A stretch of 64,000 nt of DNA from Casuarius casuarius (lineage: Eukaryota > Chordata > Aves > Casuariiformes > Casuariidae), in the NCBI GenBank assembly GCA_003342895.1, contig PTFA01000340.1, forward strand, positions 396,293-460,292, in the 5' to 3' direction. Under the pieces are notes generated by a model that saw only the letters and a program-made list of their open reading frames with translations, was not told where the DNA came from and searched no databases. The position numbers and the translations under genes were made by a program. The number at the start of each line of letters is the position of its first letter. Positions within the stretch are counted from its first letter, which is position 1. Positions 39,001 through 49,000 of the stretch are shown here, one piece after another.

Positions 39001-40552
39001 AGGGCTCTGTCCGTAGGTTATGTAAGTGCCGGCAGCTGCTGTGGGCTGCTTTAGTGGCACAGAGCTTATTGCTAGATCCCAGCAGAGGATTTCCCCCCTG
39101 TCTGGCTCCCAGTGAGACCTCTGTGTCTCAGCAAAACCCACCCATCTGAGACCCTGTGTAGGTCCTGGAGAAACACAGCTTGCAGGTCCTCAGAGGAGAT
39201 GCAGCGGTTCTGCTTTATGCTGGTGCAGCTGCAGTGACCATCTTGGTGACTGGCAGGGCTGTCCCATGGTTGCAACACTGTGCACACCCTAACTGGGTGC
39301 AGGGGAAGATGCTCCCCTTGCTGTCAGCTGGACCCAGACACAGAAGAGAATGGAGCATTTGGGTACCTAGGGGGACACAAGAGGGAGATTTGCGGAGTGC
39401 TGGCAAAGGAGATGGATAGGAGTGAGCAGGGCTAGGAAAGACTAGGTGTGGGAAAAGCTCCAGAAAAGCTTGGTGGGGGAAGGACTGGGGATTTTTTCCC
39501 TAGAAAGTCCTGGTTTCTAAGCATCTGTGTTGTCATCTTAACGAGGGTAGGCACAAGAGCTCCTATGCCACATCTTTTCACTCAGTGCAGCTGGGCCAGA
39601 CCTGGCATACTGTGCTAATATAAGGACACAGGTGTGAGCTGGTCTCTGCCTACACACCCTCTGCTCTGTCCTGGCAATGACCGGGGAGCTGAAGGACAGA
39701 GCTCTGGGGAATAGTCCCCTCTCTCCTTCACAAGGGAAGGCAGAGCACCACAGAGGCTCCTTAGTGTGGACAGGGGACCAGGGGTCCCAGTATGTTCCCC
39801 ATACCCCAGCAGGGAGACCATCATGTGCACACCTGCAGTTGGTGTGGCATGGTCCCCTCCGTTGTCTTGCCTAGTCCCTGCCTGATCCCATCACCAGCAG
39901 GGCCTGTGGGTTTCAGGAAAGCATGGGCTTGTTGCTTCCCCCCCAGTCAGGGTGGCAACAATTGGGGGTACCCACAGCCACACTCCTCTGCCAGCTGCAG
40001 ACCTGGTGTTTCAGATGGACATGAAGCCCAGAGAAGAGCTGCATACAGTCCCCATGGCCACGTACAAAGGGGAAGGGGCTGCTCAGGTATTAAGGGAAGC
40101 TGCCCCCTATACTGCTCTGTGCAATGACAAGCAGCCCCAGAATGTCCCATCCCCCTGGATGGAGACAACCTCTTGCCAGGCAACAGAGTCCGACTGAGTC
40201 CCTATCCATCCCCAGCATGTGGCTCCAGCTCTGTAGGCAGCAATGGAGCAGGGCCCAGGCAGGGACACAAAGCTATGGCTGTCCAGCCNTGGAGGCCTCC
40301 TTCATCTCCCAGAGGTCCTGCAGAGCTCAGAATGAGGCCATGGGGGACATGTGGGACACCAGGAGAAGCAGGACAAGATGGAGGCCAGCAGCTCCCTGGG
40401 TCNCCATATTGGGTGCAGGGAGAGCAATAGCCCCCATGTTCCACCATAGCTCCTGCCCCAGGCAGGTGGGAGGACAAGTCCTCTTCTTGCCAGCTCTATG
40501 CATTCCCCTCCCAGACTGCCCACCCCTGCCCTCCTCCTGCGTGGCTGGCACC

Positions 40553-40560
40553 TGACGTCA
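40553..40560. promoter_or_regulatory. Perfect palindromic CRE (TGACGTCA)
   Basis: This is an exact full cAMP-response element, the binding site of CREB/ATF factors, about 5.2 kb upstream of the TSC22D3 long exon. Full CREs contain CpG and are rare by chance in CpG-depleted vertebrate DNA. The sequence shows only the site, so use by TSC22D3 is inference. Confidence 0.35.
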
Positions 40561-43239
40561 TGCAGCAGATGCATCCTGTGCCCAGCAGGCTGGAGAGGGG
40601 GTGGCACTGGCAGGAGCCTGGAAATATCACGGCTGCTGACGGCGCTGGTTATTCTTAGCACCCTGTGGAGGCGCAGAGGGGCTCTGCCTTGCAGCATGGC
40701 CAGGAAGCAGCAGGCTCCCCTGGAGCAGATGGCCCAGCTACATAAACTGGCTCCCACCAAGGCATGAAGGGGGAAGGGACTGGGAAGGTGGCACAGCCAG
40801 ATTGTTCCCGGAGCCCTACACCCTCCTATGGTGCCGACCAAGCTGGAGCAGGGATCCACAAAAAGAGGGAGTCACTCTGGAGTCACCCCAACGTCAGGAT
40901 GGGGTGCGATCTCCTCTCCCATTTCTCTCTGAGGAGGACTATCCCAAAGGTGCACATTGGGAATGTGGCCTGAGGCTGTGGGATCTGGACAGATNCTGCA
41001 GCTTCCCCGGCTCAGCAGCTCCCAGATGGATGGCACATGTCTTCAGTTCCCCTGCAAAGAGAGCTGGGTCCCAAGTGGCTAGGGTGAAGGGGACTGGCTG
41101 AGAGAAGGGGCTGGGAGCAGAGCCTGCTGGCTCTGCCCATCAATATGGACAAAAGCAAACTCTGCATTTCCCCCCATGCCCTCCTTTCCAGCCCACACTG
41201 CACTCTGGGGGGGCCGTAGGAGAAGCAGGAGCAGGGCTTGGGTACCTGCACCGGCCAGATCGTGCCTGAGCTGGGAGCAGGACACCCCACACTTAGAACC
41301 AGGGGAGGTTAATCCCATTTAGAGCCGAGAGGGAGATGTGGAGCATGTCCCATCATATGACTCCAGGATTTGGGGCTTTAGGGAGCCCATTGGTTCTTGC
41401 AAGGCCAGTGGTGAAGCACAACAGCAAGAATGTGACAGCCCACAACACAGGAGCTGGGGCCTNTGCCAGTTCCAGATGAGAAACAAGGAGCTGACTGCTG
41501 GACTGCACTGGGAATAGTAGTGCTGGTGCAGGACAGCCCTTCCTGTGGCAAGCACGCTTGTCAGAGGGCTGGCAGGACCCCAAAACAGCAGCTCCCGCAG
41601 TGGCTGGAGAGGGTTGCAGGCCAGTAGCCTGTGCAGGAGCTGAAGGGCAGAAGGAGCCTTCAGGAGCCAGCGATCTGCATCCCAGGGCTCCTTTCATGAG
41701 GAGAGAGGTGATCGGGCCTGCCGAAAATAAAAGTAACCCTGAAGCAGGCTGGGAAAGNCTGCCTGGAAGGCAGCCACGCAAATGAACCGTGGCCATAGGC
41801 GTCTCCGGGCACAGCAGCCATGCCCAGCTTGGCAGGTGTGCTGCCCCTCGGGCAGGGCACGCGCCTCCCGAGACGGGCAGATCCTCTAGGCCTTCCTGGG
41901 GCACAGTGGAGGGGACAGAGCCCTGGGCAAGCCAGAAGGGCACAAAGGGGTGCCAACACCCGGGTGTAGGAACGGGGAGATGTCCTACCCCCTGTGCCCA
42001 CGGGATGGCAGCAGCCTCCCACAGGTCCTGCAGGGCACCTACCCCACATCCCTGCCCCAGACAGAGGCAGGTGTGGGGCACAGCTCTGGCTGGGGCAATA
42101 ACCCTCTGGAGCACCAAGCAGTTTCTTACTCGCACTGCTTCTCCTGCCCCAGTTTACAAGCACTGTTTTCCACCTGGAGGGATGGAAGAGGAGAAATCCC
42201 AGTGCCCTCCTGCTCCTAAGGCCCTCCAGGACCAGCTGCAGTCACGCTTACTGGGGCAAGATCGCTCAGGAACCCTCTTGGCAACTCCAGCACAGCCCCA
42301 GCAACAGGCTGTACCGATGCTCCTGGCACATCCCACACAAAGTGCTGCACACCGGCGGGTGTGAAGAACGGAGAGAGTGTGGGAGAGCTCCCGGCACTGG
42401 GCAGATCTGCAATGCTCTGAGACCTCCCTTCCCTCCCTCTGGGTTCGGGCCTGTCTGTGAACCCTGGCAGGACCCCAAGGGCTGAAGAAGCATCTCCAAA
42501 GTGGTTCCCAGCATTCACCTGGGCCACAGAAAGAGGGGGCATCCCTGCAGCAGTCTGTGGTCGCACATGTCACCCTTCCTTTGGGAATTCATCTGGCTTC
42601 CTCATCAGCTCAGGGCCCCAGTTCTGCCTTTCCATGTGAGATCCCAAAGCCCCCTCTCTCAGCCCAGACCTGTATGCTTTGCTCCTCAAGGCCTAACTCC
42701 ACATTCACCTGGCTGAAACACACCCCAAAAAGCCCTGGGTCACCAAGGGACCCAAGCCACTCCATGTCACTGCCCTGCCACTTTTATTTTTCACTGACTT
42801 ATCAGCTGTAAATTTTTATTGCTTCCATGGAAGTTGACGAGGAAAATGCTGAATGGCCCCAAGTCCAAGACTGCTCTCTGTGAGTGGGGTTGGGAAGCAC
42901 TTCTTTGGAATCACCTAACCTCTCCCAATATGCTCCTTCTCCACCTGGTTCCTATAGGCCATCCTGAAGGGCCAGCTATGCTGTTTGAGCACTTAACAGA
43001 TGCAAAGAGCTGGCCTGTGCCTTCCTGTTCCCAAGAAAATGGTATGGGCAGATTCTGTATAGACATTTGAGGGCTCTCCAGCCCTGTGACAGAGCTTTGT
43101 AATTATGTGGCACAGCAGGGACAAACCCAGACCTCTCTGACTGCACAGCCGTGTGAGACAGGCTCAGTGCATTCCTCCCATCCCACGTCTGGGTCCCCTG
43201 ATAATGCCACCCACTGCCCCAGTCACCTCTGCTGGCGGG

Positions 43240-43870
43240 ACCAAATCTTGGCCTACTAACAGCTTTCTGCCACGCTGCTGGATTCTCCCCAGGACTGCCA
43301 GATTTATAAAAAACGAGCTGTGCTGGCCCAAGATCTCCTTCGGCACTTTTACAGCTGTTTATCTGTAGTAGATGTTGTCTTGCGTCTTGCTTGGTTACTA
43401 ATGGAGTGGAAAGTACTTCATTCTCATGTGATACAAATGCTTCTTCCGCCTTCTTGCCAGATATGGAACAGAAATGTTTATTGAACACTTTTGCCTTTAT
43501 TCAGCTGTATTAACTATCCTATTAACATCTCATGCTACTGCTGCTATACCGCCAGGATCTCTGCTGTCCTCCTGTTGGTTTTAGGTATTTTTAACTTGCC
43601 AGATGGATTTTGACCTGTTTTATCTTTCCTTATCAATGCTGTGCACTTCAGACCCTCTGCTGTCCTCTGATTGCCACTTTCTGCAAGCTCTTCTGGCAAT
43701 CCGTTTGTAATTCCTATGTATAAACTTCCTCTCGCTGCCTTCACTTCCCCTCTTGTCCACAGTGAGCTTTTAAAAACCCTGTCTGCTCTTTCCCTTGTGT
43801 AGTTGTGATGGCTTTTTAGATCCTCAGCCAACTCTTCTTCAGCAGCTCCTAGTCTTTCTTTCCAGATGGC
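43240..43870 (-). mobile_element. CR1-family LINE fragment (reverse-transcriptase N-terminal part)
   Basis: Read on the minus strand, FNKHFCSISGKKAEEAF (about 43485 downward) is followed by VTKQDARQHLLQINSCKSAE and a diverged segment ending NPAAWQKA. This is the order seen at the start of the CR1 reverse-transcriptase region (VLN.HFASVF, then VTKE.VR.HL..L..HKS.GPDG, then VPEDW.KAN). Sequence between about 43500 and 43870 is probably the linker before it, but is less certain. The YADD core is not present, and stops and frameshifts interrupt the frame. The element ends near 43240. Confidence 0.6.
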
Positions 43871-45102
43871 TTCTCCTCCAAGGGAGTGAGGGATCTGGCT
43901 GGCTGGCTCAGGGGGATCATTGCCTGGTGGTGATCACAGATCAGCCCACAAAGCCTAGCTTCCATTCTACAATCCATCCGCTCTCTCTTGGAGAAGGAGC
44001 TCCAGATCTTGGGATGGCTGCAACAGCTCTGGGAATGGAAAGTTGCCCTCTCTCACCATGTTTCTGTACGTGCTCCTAAGCTGAGTCCTCACCACCCTCT
44101 AGTTCCTTCTCCCAGGCATCACAGGGCATCACAGCCTATGTCTTTATCAGTTTTGTACCAAGTCCCAGTGCCTTCAGCGCAGTGTTATGTGCCCCAGACT
44201 TCCCTCACCGTCTCCCAGAGAGCAGTGTTAGCATATCGGTGAGGGAGATGCTCCCACTGGGATGCAGACGTGCTAGTTAGGTCACATTTCTTTCCCTCTG
44301 TGGAAATTTCCTTTTCTTCTTGCTTATCCCGAGTCCCTGAACACTGCTGGCAATTGAAGACTTCTCTGCACACCCTTTGCCACCCCAGCTCAATACGTGC
44401 ATGTTCCACCCGTGCCCTTTTTTGGCTCTTCGGCAAATGGTTTCCAGCTACGAGGTTGGTGCCTGGTGACTCCAGGCCATCCTGGAGACTTTTTTCTCCT
44501 TTTTCTTCTTTTCTGCCTCCGCTCCTGGGCCATGCAGGCCTATTGGTGCCCCCCAGTGAAGCCTCAAGAGACCCTTGGCCACTCCAGATGCCTGTAGTCC
44601 CTCTGCTCCATCCCCGCTAGAGGCATGGACTGGGACAGGGGGTCCCCGCTTGGTAAGGGAGCTGCTGGCAAGCACCACATGGCTCTGTCACACCTCGCCA
44701 CCCTCTCTGGTGGTGGACAGACCAGCCAGGTCTGGGGGCTGTGACCACCTTGGAGGTGCTTGCTGCNGACCTGTGGGTGGCTCCTGGCCTCTGGGGCTCC
44801 CAGGAGGGGGGCAGAAAGCACTTTCAAGAAACACAGGCAAGTGTGTCCTAGTGAGGTGCTGGGGGAAGGAAGGACTAGCTGGGGGCAGGGGGGGGAGAAG
44901 GGTAGCCTCATCCATGCTGGGCTACCTGCCAGGAGACCAGTGCGTCCAGGAGGGTGGCCCATGGCGGTGAGGCGGCTGGGGAGGCACCCCGGGAGGGTGT
45001 CCAGGTGCTCTGCGGGGAGAGGTGGGTGTCCAGCAGAGTGGTGGGTGCCCCGGGGGGGTGGCAGAGGGCGGGTGCCCGGTGGGATGGGTGCCTGCAAGAG
45101 TG
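43871..45102. other. Region between the CR1 fragment and the gap
   Basis: 43870-44560 contains broken minus-strand frames, for example a Lys-rich string near 44500, that might be further degenerate repeat but are not identifiable. 44600-45102 becomes steadily G-rich with GGGTGTCC and GGTGGG words up to the gap, consistent with the distal promoter of the TSC22D3 long isoform. Confidence 0.4.
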
Positions 45103-45676
45103 NNNNNNNNNNNNNNNNNNNNNNNNNNNNNNNNNNNNNNNNNNNNNNNNNNNNNNNNNNNNNNNNNNNNNNNNNNNNNNNNNNNNNNNNNNNNNNNNNN
45201 NNNNNNNNNNNNNNNNNNNNNNNNNNNNNNNNNNNNNNNNNNNNNNNNNNNNNNNNNNNNNNNNNNNNNNNNNNNNNNNNNNNNNNNNNNNNNNNNNNNN
45301 NNNNNNNNNNNNNNNNNNNNNNNNNNNNNNNNNNNNNNNNNNNNNNNNNNNNNNNNNNNNNNNNNNNNNNNNNNNNNNNNNNNNNNNNNNNNNNNNNNNN
45401 NNNNNNNNNNNNNNNNNNNNNNNNNNNNNNNNNNNNNNNNNNNNNNNNNNNNNNNNNNNNNNNNNNNNNNNNNNNNNNNNNNNNNNNNNNNNNNNNNNNN
45501 NNNNNNNNNNNNNNNNNNNNNNNNNNNNNNNNNNNNNNNNNNNNNNNNNNNNNNNNNNNNNNNNNNNNNNNNNNNNNNNNNNNNNNNNNNNNNNNNNNNN
45601 NNNNNNNNNNNNNNNNNNNNNNNNNNNNNNNNNNNNNNNNNNNNNNNNNNNNNNNNNNNNNNNNNNNNNNNNNNNN
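45103..45676. other. Assembly gap (574 N)
   Basis: This is an unbroken run of N. It lies between a G-rich, repetitive left flank (GGTGGGTGTCC-like and GGTGCCC-like phrases, 44940-45100) and the CpG-rich exon block. Such GC-rich sequence is often missed by sequencing. The gap probably hides the core promoter and most of the 5' UTR of the long TSC22D3 isoform. Open frames reported through it are artefacts. Confidence 0.99.
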
Positions 45677-46085
45677 GCTCGCCCCTCGCAGCCCCGGCAG
45701 CGGCCGTGTGCGAGGCGGCCCCGGCGGGCCGTGCCGGCGCGCGGGGGCCCGGGATGTCCTCGTCGCCCGCGGAGGAGTGCCGGTCGCCCGTGGGGCTGGA
45801 CTGCTGCAGCTGCTGCCTGGACTTGGCCAACCGGAGCGGGCTGGAGGAGGGGGCCGGGGGCGAGAACAACAACCTGGGCAGCCCCACCGTGAGCAGCTTC
45901 CGGCAGCTGCAGGAGCAGCTGGTTCACAAGAACCTCAACACCGACAAGCTGAGCTCCATCATGCGCCAGGACTCGCTGGAGCCCGTCGTGCGGGACCCTT
46001 GCTACCTCTTCAACCAGGGCATCTGCAACAGGAACATCGACCAGACCCTGCTCTCCATCCTCCTGCTCTTCCACAGGTGGGTGCC
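45677..46085 (+). promoter_or_regulatory. CpG-island-like block around the TSC22D3 long first exon
   Basis: The sequence directly after the gap is very GC-rich and dense in CpG (45677-45760, for example around 45736), and this continues through the exon. It fits the 5' UTR and CpG-island promoter of the long TSC22D3 transcript. The left edge is unknown because the assembly gap removes it. No TATA box is visible in the surviving part. Confidence 0.6.
45754..46076 (+). CDS. TSC22D3: TSC22D3 (GILZ), first coding exon of the long isoform (partial gene)
   Basis: The exon encodes the N-terminal region of the long isoform of TSC22D3/GILZ, a glucocorticoid-induced leucine-zipper regulator that in mammals restrains NF-kB, AP-1 and Ras/Raf signalling. 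The 107 complete residues include CRSPVGLDCC (9-18), GENNN (36-40), GSPTVSSFRQLQEQL (42-56), NTDKLSSIMRQDSLEPV (62-78) and GICNRNIDQTLLSILLLFH (89-107). These align throughout with the mammalian long isoform. The ATG at 45754 is chosen because it matches the family start. The frame stays open upstream into the gap, so an N-terminal extension cannot be excluded. The exon ends CACAG|GTGGGT at 46076 with two bases of a split codon (AG), expected to become Ser in the next exon. The TSC box and zipper are not in this exon and were not found downstream in the window. Paralogues TSC22D1, D2 and D4 fit this N-terminus worse. Confidence 0.92.
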
Positions 46086-49000
46086 ACTGGCAGATCCTGA
46101 GGGACTGCCAATGCACTGGACACCCCTGGAGCCAGGCCTGGGTGGCTGTGTGCTCAGGAGCTGGTGGCTGGCAGTGCGGGGGCAAGATTTGGGGCCTGCA
46201 GTACCCTGAGCCGGCAGGGGCAGGAGGAGCTGTGTGACTCTGGGGCCAAGTAGGGATGGCAGCGTGGAGGGGTATTAGGTGGGGAGAAGCATGAGCAGCC
46301 ATGTGTGGCAGGGAGCCCAGTCCACTGGCCATGGGTGGTGCCAGTCCGTTCCCTGGGGGCAGGTCTGTGTGGCTCTGCTCACATGATGATCAGTGCTGCT
46401 CCTCTGTTCATTGGTGCCTTGTGTGTCTGGGGAATGACAGCAGCCTCCAGCTGTGTGTCTTGGCCCCTGGACCTTATGTTCATCTTCCTGGCTTCACCTT
46501 GTCCATGCAGGCACTGCCCGTGTGGTGTCTTGCGAGGAGATGGGCCGCCTGTCGCTCAGGAAACAGCTGTGATGCCACCCTTTAGAGTTAGTGGGAAGCT
46601 GGGGAGGGAACCCAAGAGTCCTGCTGCCAGGTCCTGCTCTTTCAGCAGCTTCTCTGCCCCTCCCTGGAGTGCATTGACTAGTGACAGATTTGGCCAGGGT
46701 GGTATTTCCCAGCCCTGGAAAGTGACTCTGACCGTGCTCCAGCTGCTTCGACTCAGCTCAGAGAAGGCTCCTCTGGGACGGGNCTGCATGGTCCTGAGCA
46801 GCAGGACATGCTCTGAGCTAGTATCATCCACTTTTGTGAGGGCTGGGCTTTACCCTGCCAATGTCAAGGCTGAGGAAGGCAGGAGCCTGGGATCCCTCCC
46901 TGCTCCCCTGGTCTGGCATTGCAGGCAATGCTCCACCACAGAAGAGGAGACTGAACAGGGGGTTCCCCAGGGTTGTGATCCCGCAGGGCTTTCAGGCCCT
47001 GGAGATGGGGGACCCCAGGCCTGGGGAGGGAGACAGAGCTGTCTCTGGTCCTGCACTCCCAGCTCCAGCTCTGGGAAGGGACTGACCCTAGCGACCAGCT
47101 TAGTGGCCACCCTGGAGGGCTCAAGAGACATGCAGCGGACACACTGTGCTGGAGGCCAGTGGGCCCAGGGCTCTCAGGCTTGACCTTGGGAAAGCTGAGC
47201 TTGCCTAATGGCAGTGAGGACCCCCAGCAGGAGTGTGCTGTAGTATGTAGCAGGTAGCAGTTCCTGGAGCTGCCTGTGGCTTCAGCATGTGGGACACATG
47301 CCCTCTCCCAGGGCTGCGGGCTGAAAGGGTATGTGGGCCTGTGGGTGTGCATGTGGCAGGTGTCTGTGAGACTGGCAGGGCGCACGCTGGCTCTGGGACT
47401 CATTCCTCCACTGCGGCTGCGGTGTATGGCAGCACCTACGCATCTGTAGACAAAGCGCCCAGCACCTCACCATCTCCTCCCCTTCCCGCACACACATGCA
47501 CCTGTAGGCGTACTCACTCGCTTACCCTCCTGGGCCGTGCACATTCATGCAGGCCACCCCTCGTGCCAACATATGCTCCGCTTGCACAGTGCAGGAAGGC
47601 AGGTGGGCACACGTGGCTGCCCCATGCGCGCAAGCCACCCAGGATGCGTGCACACGCCTCCTCTCTGAAGCCAGCATCTCACGCTGAGCAGGCTGCTCGT
47701 TCAGAGCCATTCTCGATGGAGACGCTCTTCCTGCACTTACATAACTTGGAGCTGCCTCTCAGGTGGGAAAGGAGGGGCCAGGCTGCCCGCCAAGGCAAAC
47801 GGCATCAAGCCCAGGCTCCCAGCTGCACAGAGAGGCGAAGACGGCTCTCAGCTGCAACCCACCCAGCCAAGACAAAAACGAGAGTGAGCGAGGCAGAGAT
47901 TTCCCCTTGCTCCAGGAGACTGAAGCCAGTTGGCATCGTGGGCGTGGGAGGGAAGCGAGACACCATCTCTAGCGCAGGCTGCCAGGCTTGAATGTTGGAG
48001 CCAAGCATCCGGGTTGCTTCCTTGTGGAAGGCAGTGGTAGGGCCCATGGGTGAGAGGCAGGCGGTAGGGACAAGACCTGCCTGCTTTTGAACTAGTCCCT
48101 GCTGGGGCAGGACACATGCTGCTCCTGGTGAGCGTAGAACTCCCCCGCTGTGATAGAGCAGCTCTGCTGCGACCTGCAGGTGCCAGGGGACCAGAGTCTC
48201 TCCCCATCTGTGCCCCTCAGTGCTCCTCACAGCAGTTTCCAGGTCTGTGGCCTAGTGAGTATTGTGTCCTGAGAGACGCTGGTCACTCTTGTTTGTGAAG
48301 GGCTGTGCCTAAACTGTGGTAAAAAGATGTGTGGCATCCCTCCATCACACTGTGCTTCCAGATGCCTCACTGCTAGCCTGGTCTGGAGACCCCTTGGATA
48401 ATCCCACTTTTTCCTTGGGTGGCATAGTGTGTGGAGGCTGGGGGCACTGAAGGCAGATGTACCCACACTTGTGTTTACTGTTGTTTTGCTCCAGCCTGAA
48501 CTTTCTCCTCCCGGCGAATGAGCCAACATACCCAAGAAGTGATAGCATACAAAGCAGGGGATTGTGGGTGCCAGAGGAACACCCCGATAACAGGTCTGAT
48601 AAGGGCACCATTGCTGTTGGCACTGGGGAACCCAGGAGAGTTTGTGTCCCTTGCTGTTGCTGATGTGATCCAACACTGGCATGGGAGGAGGAGGTCTTGA
48701 GGATACACTCACTCATACATGGCCAAAGTCTAGTATAACATGGGAGACCAAGCAGATCTGGAACCAGGCTCTAGCTCCAGGGGCGCTGGAGATAGTTCAG
48801 CCCATGATGGATCAAGCCCTGGGCTCTGCGATGGGGTTAGATCAGTGCTGGAGGTCTCAGGAGAACGTGTATGCTGCATTTCTGACCTGTCTCTGTGCAT
48901 TTCCCTAGCTGGTTGGTCCCCACTTGGCTCTCTTCTCTTGGCTTTCCGCAGGGACGCTGTGAGGGATGCATAAGGTAGAGATGATCCAGACCACTTGCAC

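Larger units (their letters stand above)
22200..43200. other. Unique noncoding region upstream of TSC22D3
   Basis: About 21 kb without a recognised gene. It holds the AT-rich element candidates at 24780, 26200, 29010 and 32680, a strong acceptor-like site ending at 23760, the TG-rich tract at 30955, a single GRE-like word at 36791 and the CRE at 40553. Composition becomes more GC-rich after about 39 kb. Open frames are short and mutually overlapping. Confidence 0.5.

Noticed and set aside
40694..40767. Short frame MARKQQAPLEQMAQLHKLAP... with good start context
   Set aside because: It has only about two dozen codons with a stop and no recognisable family or splice site. The start context alone is not enough.
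41353..42364. Overlapping frames of 260 (-) and 191 (+) residues
   Set aside because: The two strands are open together in a GC-rich area with no domain, no splice sites at the ends and no CpG promoter. Chance is the simpler explanation.
44760..46332. Frames of 446 (+), 474 (-), 395 (+), 321 (-) and 312 (+) residues around 45 kb
   Set aside because: They exist only because the 574 N bases carry no stop codons. Only the 45754-46076 part in one + frame is real coding sequence.
47287..47991. Plus-strand frame of 234 residues
   Set aside because: It follows CA/TG-rich and GC-rich composition just inside the intron. The Thr/His/Ala-rich product has no recognisable motif.
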